64,000 bases of DNA, taken from NCBI GenBank assembly GCA_016647705.1, contig CM028334.1, positions 8,713,546 to 8,777,545 on the forward strand, given 5' to 3'. Both the position numbers and the translations under genes were made by a program. Origin of the DNA: Eucommia ulmoides. Lineage: Eukaryota; Streptophyta; Magnoliopsida; Garryales; Eucommiaceae. The notes below the pieces were generated by a model that did not search any database, had not been told where the DNA came from, and saw only the letters and a program-made list of their open reading frames with translations. Of the stretch, positions 1 through 11,079 are shown in pieces (the first letter of the stretch is position 1; each line of letters starts with the position of its first letter).

Positions 1-732
1 TAACTTTCATAGTAAAGGAGAGTCTAATGGGGCCAAAGAAAATCATTTTATCTGAGACTGGTAGATAATATTAGCTTTAAGACCTAATCAACATCTTGAT
101 TACCTAATGAAAACAAGAAAGAACATGTGCATGGACCTTATAATCATATTGTCTAAGTTAATATCTCTCTTTTATATGCATACTTGGTCATTTTGACACC
201 TAAGATAGTTTTTTTTTTTTTTTCTTCACATCATGTCCGAAATTGTTGAATCCTACACTGATGTTGGCCCACCCAATATCCGTTTACAGTGGTTTGTCAA
301 AGTCTAACATGTGCGTGAGGGGGCGTGTTGAAACCCACATCGCTCGTGTTACCTGATTTTGAGCTACCTACAAAGCCTAGGGCAACCCGTCTCTTACAAG
401 ATATCTTTTGACAGTGAGTCAGGCAATTCTATGTTCATGTCCTATCGTGTCCCTTTTTTAGCATCGATTTCCGAGTTAATTTGAGTTATGAAAGTGAGTA
501 TAAAAAAAATTAATCCTAATGAACTGGGTTCATCCTCATCTTTGCTCACACTGTATTTGGTTTGGATTGAAGGGATTGGAAAAAAGAAAAAGAGTCCCAT
601 AAGAGGAAAAAAATAGAAAAAGGGAAAGAATTACTCTCTCTGTTGTGTTTAGGTAGTTTATTAAGAAAAGAAGAGAAAGTGTTTTTATATCAATTAATTT
701 CCTGGTATGCCCTACCCTATAAAAAAAAACAA

Positions 733-1270
733 TAAGGGTCCGTTGGGATTGAGAGAAATCGAATATGTAAATGGGTGTTTCTCTTCATGTGCCTTGTTTT
801 AAAGAGGAGAGAAGGAAAGAAAAAGGAGGGGAAATGAAGAGAATTTCTTTGCAAAAGATAGAATAGTGTTTTCTCCTTAAATTGGAGAGATTTGGAAGGA
901 AATGGAGAGAAAAAGAAGACAATGCCGATAAAGTCCTTGACCTCTTTTTTTCTTTTTACAAAATAGAGCGTTCTAGTCATTGTACTAGAATAATCATACT
1001 TTCTAGGGGTGATCACGGGTCGGGTCAGTCAGGTGTACCCGAATTGAATTGGACAGCTCTGAATACCAAACTGCAGGCTGCGGCTCACCCCTATTTTTTC
1101 ACCAATTTCGTCCATTCTGGTGCAGCAAACCTCCAGGTCGGGTAATTTTGGGCAGGTGTGGATCGGGTTGTCGTGTTTTTGCACACCCTTAACACTTTCG
1201 CTTCTTCTCCCATTTTCTCTTAATGAAATCTCCTCTTCTCGCCATTTCTCTCAATCCAAACAAACCCTAA
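733..1270. mobile_element. Tourist-like (PIF/Harbinger-type) MITE, carrying a nested MITE
   Basis: Terminal inverted repeats face each other at 736-760 and about 1243-1267. The left end begins GGGTCCGTTGGGATTGAGAG and the right end reads as the reverse complement of GGGTTTGTTTGGATTGAGAG. A TAA trinucleotide lies outside both ends (733-735 and 1268-1270), as expected for PIF/Harbinger target duplications. The interior is purine-rich on the left and pyrimidine-rich on the right, so it folds back. A second small element sits inside it at 1004-1191. It has no coding capacity. Class is inferred from TIR and TSD only. Confidence 0.75.
996..1199. mobile_element. hAT-like MITE nested in the Tourist-like MITE
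   Basis: The element spans 1004-1191. It starts TAGGGGTG and ends with the near-complement CACACCCTTA. Eight-base flanks ATACTTTC (996-1003) and ACACTTTC (1192-1199) match at 7 of 8 positions, fitting the 8-bp duplication made by hAT transposases. The interior has GGGTCGGGT-type motifs common in plant hAT MITEs. There is no ORF of interest. It must have inserted after the surrounding MITE. Confidence 0.7.
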
Positions 1271-1570
1271 AGTTTCATAAACTTATATTGGTCTCTTATC
1301 ACTATTTCCTTACATTTTTCTCCAAATATCACAAATTTGGGGGGACAGAATATTTCCAATTTGTAAATAAAACTTTCCCTTCATTTCTCCTTATTTCTCT
1401 TTTCATTCCATATTAACCAAACAAGAAAAATGGGAAGAAACCATATTCCTTTCTTCTCTCTTCTCCACATTTCTCTATATCCAAACAAAGCCTTAATAGA
1501 ACAGTTCATCATGACTTGATTTACCACAGTGAAAACCTTAAAGGCAGTGAGCCTGTGACCAAGTACCCCA
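1271..1570. other. Intergenic, pyrimidine-rich, no gene seen
   Basis: The sequence is rich in CTTCTCTTCTCC-type runs and ends with CCAAACAAAGCCTTAA at 1482-1497, which resembles a Tourist-type MITE end. A matching left end could not be fixed near 550. No coding signal was seen. Confidence 0.4.
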
Positions 1571-1950
1571 CTTAGGATTTTTGGATTATGGAGTAGGTCA
1601 CGTCGACCCGTGGAGCGCCCATATGGGCCTCAAGTTCCATGAATAGCCACCAAATGAATGGGTGTGAGCGACTCTTGGTCTCAAGAATCACATCTATTTG
1701 ATAGACATCAATTGGAAATTACACTCTTTAGAATTCTCTCTATAAATAGGTATTGATATGTCAATGGTATCTAATCCTATCAAATTACAGAAAATTTGAG
1801 TGGTATTAGTTTGTAAGTGTGTGAATATTATCAAAAAATACTCTAGTAGTATTTTTTATTTTTTTTGCCGACAAGAAAAAAAATCGAAGTGTAAGTTGTA
1901 AACGAGTCTTCCAAATCCGAAAAGTATGCTTCCGTTTTATTAATATTTTT
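1571..1950 (+). repeat. Dispersed LTR-like repeat, copy 1
   Basis: About 380 bp match a second copy at 9940-10315 through a series of shared blocks: GACCCGTGGAG, the TATA-like TCTATAAATAGG, CTAATC then ATCAAATTACA, GTGTGTGAATATTAT, AAAATACTCT and TCCGAAAAGTATGCTTCCG. The order TATA box, short leader, GTGTGTGAATATT resembles the R/U5 part of plant copia LTRs. No internal retroelement sequence adjoins it, so it is called a solo or partial LTR. Family assignment is inference. Confidence 0.55.
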
Positions 1951-2439
1951 TTACAAAGACAGCCTATCAAATGCAGCTAAGAATAATGGTGATCTCACTT
2001 GAAGAACAGTGACGATGGAAAAGCAATTCAATACTGATATCAGCAGAGTAAGTATCTTTCAGAACCAGATTCATTTAGCTAAAGAAGGGTTTATTATATA
2101 TTCGATGTGCTATTATTGTGGGATCAGATGCAACAGCCACAAAGACCCTACCCCCAAATAAGAACATCTGGATACCGATTAGCCACGTAAACAATCAAAA
2201 CATCCATCGAATTGGTTCACAAGATTCTATGCATAGCTATAAAGAGTATGAACAGAATTGATTCTTCATGAACATGACAGTGAAACAATGGAATCTGATG
2301 CAAATTTATGTTGGATCGTCGAATTCCGCGATCAATTCTTAAATGTACACGTAGAATCATCGATTCATGGAAATATTTAGTTAGAGATACAAAGTATCCA
2401 TTGATTTCGTCCCTAACTAAGCATGTAGATAGATAATTC

Positions 2440-2690
2440 ATAAATGACCGATAAAAGGTGTAAACGAATTAGGGTTCTTACTGCGTTCCCTTTCTCGCTC
2501 ACGAATAAACAACTGGCGGTGCGACTCTGTACGAATGCTCGCCGTTGGAAATAAGAAAATTATCGCCGAAGATAGAACGCCGTCGCCGGACATGGTTTCC
2601 GGCATTAGATTGGCTGAAATGCAGATAAAATCAGTGAAAAAGAAAAAAAAAAAATGCATTTTGGGCTGTTTTTTGGAATCCGGGCCCATG
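2440..2690 (-). other. Possible first exon of an unidentified minus-strand gene
   Basis: Reading leftward from about 2690 there is an open frame with start codons at about 2612 (MPET) and 2600 (MSGDGV). It encodes a GC-richer stretch than its surroundings, then the Arg/Glu-rich string RERERERS. A possible donor (GTAAGAACCC on the minus strand) follows at about 2485. The protein was not recognised and no convincing second exon was found to the left. The main support is the promoter-like motif cluster to its right. It could be a short untranslated or non-coding transcript. Confidence 0.25.
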
Positions 2691-2790
2691 GGCTTATAAG
2701 ATGAGTTCCGTGCATCCTACGAAACCCGTTTAGGCCCATAAATCGTATTTAAGGCCCAAACCTAATGGAACATTTGAGGCCCATAAATCA
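2670..2790 (-). promoter_or_regulatory. Cluster of GGCCCA (site II-like) motifs
   Basis: GGGCCCATGGGC, TAGGCCCATA, AAGGCCCAAA and GAGGCCCATA occur within about 110 bp. Repeated TGGGCC/GGCCCA elements are a known feature of plant promoters for growth and ribosomal or mitochondrial genes. Their position beside the leftward frame suggests a minus-strand promoter. Confidence 0.4.
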
Positions 2791-3094
2791 TTATTATATA
2801 ATTAATTAAAAAAAATCATTATTATACAATTCATTATTTTTTTTATTTCTAAAATTTTCTATCTTATTAAAGAGTATTTTGTCTTTTAGAGTTTATCAAC
2901 TCATTTTTTTATTAATATTTTATCTAATTTTAACTATCATATCAAATACAAATACAAATTTTAACTAAAGAAAGGTAGATTATTCAAAAAATAAAATAAA
3001 ATAAATAAATATACAAAAAAAAAATTATAAATAATTTAATTTATCAGAAAATTTAATAATTTCTCGGTAACTAAATTCCACTTGCTCAACAACT
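2791..3094. other. AT-rich intergenic stretch
   Basis: Very AT-rich with A- and T-runs. No coding sequence, RNA gene or clear repeat was seen. Confidence 0.5.
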
Positions 3095-3462
3095 AATACA
3101 ATAAAGGCTAAATCACACTTTTCATTCTAATGGCTACAACTTTAATGTATCCTTTAATATTTTGATTTTCACATGTTTTTTGACAATATTTTTTTGCATT
3201 TAATTGGTTCGATTGACATATTTTAGCCAGATGACATGCCAGATCAACATGTGGATGATATATTGATGAAAAAATCAAATCGTGTGAGTGCACTGGTTGT
3301 TAATCTTCAAACTAAGATGATTGAAACGTATTGATTGAATCTATTAGAGGCAAAATTCAAATTTCAAGGCATATATTGCGAAAATTGGAACATCAAAAGA
3401 CACCTTCAGGTTGGACTCAAACTTAGAGAGTACAAAGTGTAATTCAGCCTAGAATACATTAA
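3095..3462. mobile_element. MITE with AGGCTAAATCACACTTT ends
   Basis: The left end AGGCTAAATCACACTTT (from 3105) and the right end AAAGTGTAATTCAGCCT (to 3450) form imperfect inverted repeats of about 17 bp. Flanks AATACAATAA (3095-3104) and AATACATTAA (3453-3462) match at 9 of 10, with two extra bases on the right. This suggests a Mutator-type target duplication. No coding capacity. Confidence 0.5.
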
Positions 3463-3827
3463 AAACTTCCAAACCATTTTTTTAATTTTTCTTTTTAAAA
3501 AAGGGAAAATAGTGTGCAATTTGCAGTAAGATAATGATGGTTTCCTAGTTGAGGATGAGTGAAGTGAATGTTTCCACGTATGAGTTATTCTTTCATAGTT
3601 TAATTATTTAATTGTTCTGAAATTTGAGACTTGGGAGAACCAATCCGATGGAAGTTTCAGGAATAAAATCACCCAACTTGGTTGCATGCAATTTAATTAG
3701 AAAAAGGGAAAAAAATGCAAGTTGCCATGCATGTTAATCAGAGCTGCTATAACATTTTCCAAGTTACAATGCTCTTCCAATTTTCATTTTCATTTTTATT
3801 TTTTGGGCCGACTTCATTGTTTTTTGT

Positions 3828-4088
3828 GTTAATTACTCCTTGTCGCCCATGGTTAAGCCGTTTTGCACTTTATTTCCTCTAGTATTTTTATTACTACTTT
3901 ATCCCATATAGTTAGATCTTGTTGTACTTTATCCCTTGATGTAGGCCTAACTACATGGGACAAAGTGCTGACAAACGAGGTAAAATACAACAAAAACCTA
4001 ACTACGGGGGGATAAAATAGTGAAGGCCTAACCGAAAAGAGACAAAGTGCAAAACGATCTAAGCACAAAGAACAAAGAGTGATTAACC
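3828..4088. mobile_element. Foldback MITE
   Basis: TTAATTACTCCTTGTC on the left faces AACAAAGAGTGATTAA on the right. Inside, GCACTTTAT-type and GACAAAGTGC-type words alternate on the two arms, so most of the 260 bp can fold back. No coding capacity. Superfamily not determined. Confidence 0.5.
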
Positions 4089-5535
4089 CTTGTTTTTTCT
4101 ATTAAACAAAAACAACAAGGTTTTATTCTAGAATAATTTAATTATTGGAAAGTCTTAAGTAGATACTTTAATTTATTCTTAAGTTGATTTTAAATTTTAC
4201 TTTAAATATAATCTTGGCCCCAAAATGCCTTAGATGTATTTATAGATTAATGAAAACTCTGTTTCATCAATAGGGTAAGTCAATAAAACCAAGAAATTAG
4301 TAAGGGTCAAATAACATATGATCAAAATCTGATCAAATATTATAAATATCACAAATCATTTTTAAATAAATATATTTAAAAATGAATTATAAACATTCCA
4401 AATAAATTATAAATAATTTAAAAATATTTCCAAATAATTTGAAATAATTAATCATGAAAAATAATGCAATGATTTGATCAACAAAACACTTAAAAATACA
4501 TACGCATCTTTTTCGGATGCTCGGTCGACGTTTCATCGTTAAATTACAAACCTTAAACTCTTTCTACTCTAGTTAATTGTCTAGTCAGTGTCAATCTGTT
4601 GACTGGCATTCTATGGAATCCGATATCTAGGATTCGCAGTTTGAATTGATGGACTGACCATTACATTCAGTTGACCATTTATGCATGACTAACATATTTA
4701 AATATTTTGTGTCAACTGGTCGATTATCCAATCTCTTCAATTAACTGTGTGCGACATATTTTTTAAATTAGCATTTTTATTTAAGAACAACTTACCGTCT
4801 TCCATTTTAATTGACTGTTTCGGACAAAATCTAAATTTTTAAAAAGTTTAAACATGTTTATAAAACCAAAATTTATATCTCAAAAAAGGTTATTTCTACA
4901 CATATGATGATGCAACTTATGAGTTGATTGTTTCTGGATACATATTATAGATATATTATATATATGTTTTTGAGTTTTTTTTTTAGCGAGAACAGTCTAT
5001 GACGAAAAAAAATCTATACGCTTTCAGTTCGGATTTCGGTTTTAAATTTCAGGTAGAATTTATAATTCTTTTAATATTTGTATTTAATCTCTCCCTCTTG
5101 ATTATGTGATTTATGCTGAAGTTGCTACTAAATTTTAACTGTTAGTTTTCATGAAATATTTAGGATTATTATGTGAAAATAATGTAAAAACACGTATATG
5201 TGTACATTTATTTGTGAAATGATTAAATGCACGTAGTAAAGGGATTAAAATTCTACTAAGATTTGGCTCACAACCTCACAGTTTTGATTGTAGGATCAGT
5301 AAGAATTAAACTGAGTCAGGAATTTTATTTGAATTTCTATTTAATTTGTAATAATTGTTTATTATTTACTGTTGCAAAATTGACTCAATAAATCGATAAT
5401 TATAGTTATCGTTGTTGTATAGTAAAATTTCTCTGATTTTATAAAATGAAATATTAGTCATTCGGTTTTAGAATTAATTCTCCAAAGGGTGAAACCGCAT
5501 ACGAAAAACCGCATATGACAAATACTCGACAAATC
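4089..5535. other. AT-rich intergenic stretch, no gene seen
   Basis: Long A/T-rich sequence with scattered TTTAAATAAT words and no frame resembling a known protein. Some stretches (about 4530-4740) have moderate complexity but gave no recognisable product. No RNA gene was found. Confidence 0.45.
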
Positions 5536-5539
5536 CATA

Positions 5540-5680
5540 AGGCTTAATATAGATCAATACTTAAGTATTAATTCAAAGACTCCACCAATATTGGTAGACA
5601 TGAATTAACACTTAAGTATCCATAAGGCTTCTAGTATTAATTCTCCACATGAATTAATACTTAAGTATTAATGCAACAAT
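5540..5680. repeat. Palindromic AATACTTAAGTATT repeats
   Basis: CAATACTTAAGTATTAATT (about 5552), AACACTTAAGTATCC (about 5606) and ATTAATACTTAAGTATTAAT (about 5653-5672) are spaced by about 50 bp. CCATAAGGCTT and CACATGAATTAA blocks are also repeated between them. The last copy is a perfect 20-bp palindrome. Confidence 0.6.
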
Positions 5681-5839
5681 ATTAATTTTACAATTATTTC
5701 GATTATTCAGTTTAAGTATTAATTCTATTTGGGAGAAATCGCGTGACGGCTGGGAATCCGGATCGTTACAAAGTAGTATCAAGGTAGGTTTGCGACCACC
5801 ATAGACTTGGGTTATGATACCCATTGGTCCATTACTCAT

Positions 5840-6544
5840 AATAAATTAAGTGATATTAAAAATAAAAAATAAAAAATAAATAAATAAAATAAAATTTCGC
5901 GGAATTTCTAACCTTGTTACTTGAGTTATTTATTGATAGCAATGTATTCAATAATAGTTGTAGCTGAGACGTAGGAAACCTTTGAGTAGATTATTTTTAT
6001 AAATAATTGGAGACATAGATGTAGTAATAATAATGTGATTATGCTTATTAGTTTGTACTTGTGGTTTAGTTCTTAATTCCAATTATGTAATTCCAATTAT
6101 GAGGGTCCAATTCCTTCCAGCCAAACGCTCCCTTATGATATCTTTTAAGGTCTGTTCGGCTTCACTACACTGAAAAAAAAGAAAAAAAGAAAAAAAAAAA
6201 GGGACTTGGACACTTTGTATCCTTGAAGTTTGTTCAAAATTTCACTTTTATCCCTACAGTTTTAATTTGAACATTTTAACATCTTAGATGACGTTTGATT
6301 AATACAACTTATCTATAGTAAGTTAAGTAAGACTTGGTGAGTGTCGTGTTAGTCATGGACCATAGGATAAGTTTTGAAAGTATCAATTTAAAAGTGTTTA
6401 ATGTTTTCCATATAAATCATCAAACTATATTTTCGTATTAAATTGTGAAAAAAAAAAAAGTGTTGATGAAAATAGACAGTTTTACGATAGTTAATCGATC
6501 AAGTAAATTTTTAAGTGTGGAGATTAATTTTTATTATCCTGTTA
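5840..6544. other. AT-rich intergenic stretch with A-rich tract
   Basis: Contains an A-rich tract at 6171-6200 followed by GGGACTTGGACACTTTGTATCC, which resembles a MITE end; the partner end was not located. No coding sequence was recognised. Confidence 0.4.
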
Positions 6545-6725
6545 TGTCATAGTTGTCTCGTCAAGAGGGCACGTCCTGCGAGATATTGTTGGTCTTTATA
6601 GAAGGGCATGTCTTGTAGAACGTTGTGTTGTGACCTAACAGGAAAGCAAATCTTGCAGGTGATTGAATATGTTGTGCTGAGACTTGTCAAGAGGGAAAGT
6701 CCTACAGGTAATTGATATTATAACT
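6545..6725. repeat. Degenerate minisatellite, about four units
   Basis: Units of roughly 45 bp share a core like GTCAAGAGGGCACGTCCTG, then a GATATTGTTG-like tail. The four cores begin near 6558, 6600, 6637 and 6686 and are diverged. Such repeats occur in some retroelement leaders, but no element boundary was fixed here. Confidence 0.4.
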
Positions 6726-7379
6726 CCCAATCGTGAGATAAAACGATCCTATGACTAGTAGGAAAATATGTTTCTGGTATTTTGTTATGTAGAAGTGATT
6801 TGATTAGTTAATTTATATTATGTTGCTATATGATGATGATATTTGTGAATTTCGTTACTGTTCAGTGCAGTTATATTCTATTTTGGAAATATCACCGTGA
6901 TTATATTCTATTTTGAAAATGGATTCTGACAAATGTACTTGATCCAAAAATTATTTTTATATTATGAAGACAGTACACCGATAAAATATTTGGTCTTAGG
7001 AACTCTAGTTAGAGACGAGTCCACTACTGGCTAGATAGAGTCAGGGAGTGGTGTGACAGTTTGAGGCAGGCAAGACAGATGTTGATCAGGAAGTGTTTGA
7101 ATTCTGTAGTTTTTCTATGAAATAGTTGGTCATATCCAATCATTGAATTTTGAACTGAAAAAAATATATTATTATTAATTCTATCAGAGTGGCACAGAGG
7201 AAGCGTGGCGGTGGAGTGATTTGTATTTTTTCAATATTTCTCCTTAAAAATAAAAGGAAGAAACCAAATGGTAACCCTAGGAAACCAGGTAGCTACAACT
7301 ACTCTCTTCTAGTATGAGCCTCAATCTTATCATGAAGCCAGTTATAACCCTTGTTGGCAACAAGCCAGGACAAATGACT
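6726..7379. other. Intergenic, possibly leader of a decayed retroelement
   Basis: A short direct repeat GATTATATTCTATTTTG lies near 6840-6920. At 7178 the words TTCTATCAGAGTGGCAC recall the TATCAGAG primer-binding site of many plant LTR elements, and a copia pol remnant begins about 200 bp later. The link is an inference. No gene seen. Confidence 0.3.
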
Positions 7380-8690
7380 TTCATGATTCGAAAAAAAAAC
7401 AACATACATGAGACCTAGTAGAACTTCCACCAGGAAAACATGGTATAGGATGCGAGTGGATCTACAAAATTAAATCCTTCTCCGATGGATCAACTAAACT
7501 CCAAAAGGAGTGCTTAGTTGCAAGAGGATTCACTCAAAAGTACAACATTGATTACAATGAGACTTTTGCCTCAGTTTTTTAACTTACTTCTTTCCGCCCT
7601 CTATTTTTTGTTACTGAATTTCTTTCAAATGGACATCAAAAAGACATTTCTCAATAGGGATCTCCTCGATAAGGTATACATGAAACCGCATCTTGGATTA
7701 TATAATCACCCACCGAAAATAGGTTGCCTACTCAGATATGCATTATATCGGCTGAAATAGGCCATTTGTGTATGGTTTACAAAATTTATTACGACAACAC
7801 ATTAGTTTGGCTTCACTTCCAATTCCCATAACTCTACTCTACTCTGTGTTGATGATACGATCATTATAGATAATGTTCTTCAAGACATCTCAGTTCTCAA
7901 GAAATTCTTCAACACTCAATTTGGCCTGGTGATCTCTCAAAACACAGATGGTTATTTTTTTTCTCAAGCAAAATACTCCTATGATCTATTGCAAAAATCC
8001 AGTATCACTAATCCAAAGAATATTAGCACTCCTATATAGCCAAATGCTCGACTCACTCTATTGAACAATACTCGTCTTCCTGATTCTACCTTGTTCCGTA
8101 AGTTGGTGGTAGCTTAGCATACTTTATAATGTCGTCAACCAGATCTGTTCATACCACGGGTTGTTCAATACTCAACAATTATGTGTATTTTGCGATACAC
8201 CAAGCGGACACTCTGCCATAGTCTTCACTTCTCTTCATAGTTCTCTCCAATTTTATATGCCTAGACATACGTTGATTGTGCGAAAATTCCCACTGATCGG
8301 TGCTCTACTACATGAGGCAAAAAGAAAACCGTTGTGCTCGATCTAGTACATAAGCAAAGTATCGTGATCTTCTTGATGTTCAAGAATTATTTTGGCTCCG
8401 ATGGTTACTTGACATGGGAGTGCCTTCTCCAGATTTGACCACTATTTATTGTGTCAATCAGAGTGCATTCAAATAGCTCAAATAATATTTTCCATAAGCG
8501 TGCCAAATACATCGAGATTGATTGTCAATTTATTTGTTATCATATTTTCTAGAATATTCTATTCAATCAGCTTTGATTAGACTGCATATATCTTCACCAA
8601 AACCCATACTCCCGAGCAGTTTCACAGTTTACTTGTCAAATTCAAGTTGATATTGGTTTTACCACTGTGAGTTTGAAGGAGGCACTATGA
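7380..8690 (+). mobile_element. Decayed Ty1/copia pol (reverse transcriptase and RNase H)
   Basis: Conceptual translation across several frames gives, in order: the copia RT entry region with GCEWIYKIK and LVARGFTQKYNIDYNETFA, VYMKPHLG and ALYRLK, a VDDTIII block at the active site, FSQAKYSYDLL, and the RNase H end near KRAKYIEIDCQF. Stops and frameshifts break it throughout, so it cannot encode a working protein. The RT active site reads CVDD rather than the usual YVDD. A purine tract near 8672-8687 (GAAGGAGGCAC) could be a polypurine tract leading into a 3' LTR, but no paired LTR was found. Confidence 0.85.
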
Positions 8691-9452
8691 TAAAATTCAC
8701 CTTTAAGGGCACTAAATTTATCTTAAGATATACAATTTTGGGACATATTAAGTATTGAAATAATTAAAAAGTGTCCCATAAAAGATTTTCCCAATAATTT
8801 ATAAGGACAATTATTTTATTGCATTAGTTTATATTTATCAGAAAAATCTTTATTCTTTCTTATATTTTTTAAAATGTGTCTTATTAAATAAATATTATGA
8901 GGATAATATGATTAAGCGTCTCAATAAGAATTTAAAATGATATTATTTACAAATCGTCTCTAAAAATGTTGTCCTAATATGTAACTTTTGTTGTAGTAAG
9001 GATGTTAATATATGTATATATGACTTATCCATTAGATGAAATCCTAATCCTTTTCTATATAGGCAGTTTTGTACATTTTAGTAATTTATAACGGTTACAT
9101 ATATCAATATAATTTTTTTATATTCTTGTTAAATATTTTCTCTCTCAATTAACCTAATAATGTAAAAAAAATAATAATAATAATAATAATAATTAATTGT
9201 GATTTGTTTTTTAATTATGATGCAACAAAAAGGTTTTGAAGGTAGTACTGTAGGAAAAGATAGGAAATGCAGGCCGCGCATGCAACAGTCAAAACCTTGA
9301 AACTCGATCATGAATCATGATCGTATATCAATATTTATGGTCTTAAAAAGCTTGGCCTTGGAGCTAATAAAATATGACAGGCACTCTGATCTATGGAGTC
9401 AGTCATAACACGAGATCGAAATTCGAAAGTCTTCTTCTCTCCTTAAACTAAA

Positions 9453-9495
<43 letters not shown>

Positions 9496-9939
9496 AAAAA
9501 TTAGATCTAATGTCATTTTTTCTCTAATTTTATGATTTTTAATGAAAATTTTAAAATATCAAGTTCGTTTTAAATGATTAGTAAGAATCTTGTTAAATTG
9601 AGCTTGTGCAAGGCACAAGTATTTCCATTATGTATTTTCAATTTTTTTTTAAATATTATTTTTATTTAAAGGTGATTGACCCCCACTTCAACTATACATC
9701 ATTTATTCATTTTCTGCATTTACAATTTAAAATTGATCTCGCGGATCATTATACCCTTGAATTTTTATATTATAACTCTTAATTAATATTCTTTTGTTGA
9801 ATAATTGAATCCTTAAATATGAGTGATTGAGTGGACTTTTTTTTTTTTTTTTTTAATGATTCTAAATAGAAAAACATAATACAATTCTAGTATATATGTG
9901 TCCCCAAATTTAGAGAGCAATTGACTTTTTAGATTATAG
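8691..9939. other. Intergenic, AT-rich, with CT microsatellite
   Basis: May include a copia 3' LTR at its left side (TATA-like TCTATATAGG near 9055). It holds an AAT run at 9168-9190 and a (CT)n tract at 9456-9489. No gene was recognised; short open frames here have no family resemblance. Confidence 0.4.
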
Positions 9940-10315
9940 AGCAAGTCGGGTTGACCCGTAGAGTGTTCACATGGACCCCAAGTTTTCATTAACAACCACC
10001 ATATGAATGAGTACTACTTTTAGTCTCAAGGATCGCGTCTATTACAAAAAACTTGAGTGACCTTTGAAATTCGGTAGACATCTATTAGAAATGACACATC
10101 CTTTGGAATTCCCTCTGTAAATAGACATTGATATATCTAAGATTTCTAATCTCATCAAATTACAAAAAACTTAAGTGATCTTGATTAGTGAGTGTGTGAA
10201 TATTATTGAAAAATACTCTATTAGTGTTTTTTTTGCCAACGAGAAGAAACGAAGAACGAGTTGTAAACAAGTCTTTCAAATTCGAAAGGTACGTTTCCGT
10301 TTTAATATTTTTAAA
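9940..10315 (+). repeat. Dispersed LTR-like repeat, copy 2
   Basis: Second copy of the repeat at 1571-1950. It shares GACCCGTAGAG, CTGTAAATAGACATTGATAT, AATCTCATCAAATTACA, GTGTGTGAATATTAT and the terminal GTTTCCGTTTTAATA. It contains a short internal duplication of ACAAAAAACTTGAGTGA. It is a solo or partial LTR-like sequence without adjoining pol. Both copies lie in the same orientation, 8.4 kb apart. Confidence 0.55.
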
Positions 10316-10878
10316 TTAATTTACACAAAAAATGGTTCGAATGAAATATGAAACTAAAAATAGATTAAGGTCTTGCCATTTATTGGATAAAACGTTGATT
10401 TTTCCGTAAATTTATTACTGATCTCACATGCACCTGTTTCTAAATTCAACTCATTTTGAGAATGACTTAGAATCTTTTTGACATTGGAGGGACGTGATTG
10501 AAAATATGAAATATTAAGCACCAATTTGAAAATAACTCCAAACATTAGAGGATGACAATGTAATTTATCGCCCCTGCCTCTGCGGTAGATCTAATGCACG
10601 AGGATGAAGAGAAGATGCTGATTGAAAGTCCACCAAGAATGCATGCATGCATGTACGTGCATTTACTAGGGTTTCACAAAAACCTTAATTAGGGCCTATT
10701 ATTAATAATAATACTATGAAAACAACAAACAATTTGGTCGGTTTGACAGTTATTAATGGCGGTTAAAAGCTAAAAACCATTTATTAAATGCTCTTATCTC
10801 TAAGCTTTCTCGTTCCTACACCGACTTTATAACAGGTGACGATTAAACCATCTCTGAAGAAAATTGAATTTTTTATAC

Positions 10879-10933
<55 letters not shown>

Positions 10934-11079
10934 AGGGGTTCCACGTGACTTCTAGTACAGTCTTCGCTGTTCATTGAATCAAAGGTCATGTGCCTCCGAG
11001 ATGCATGCTGACCAATCTCCCTATTATATATATTTCTCCTAAATTTGATTTCCTCTATTTTATTTTTATAGGGGTTGAA
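10316..11079. other. Intergenic with ACAT/AT microsatellite
   Basis: Contains an (ACAT)n to (AT)n tract at about 10876-10931 and GCATGCATGCATG near 10640. No gene recognised. Confidence 0.45.

Noticed and set aside
1-700. Possible LTR start (GAGGGGGCGTGTTGAAACCC near 318-337)
   Set aside because: It resembles a polypurine tract plus LTR start, but no pol, second LTR or TSD could be found.
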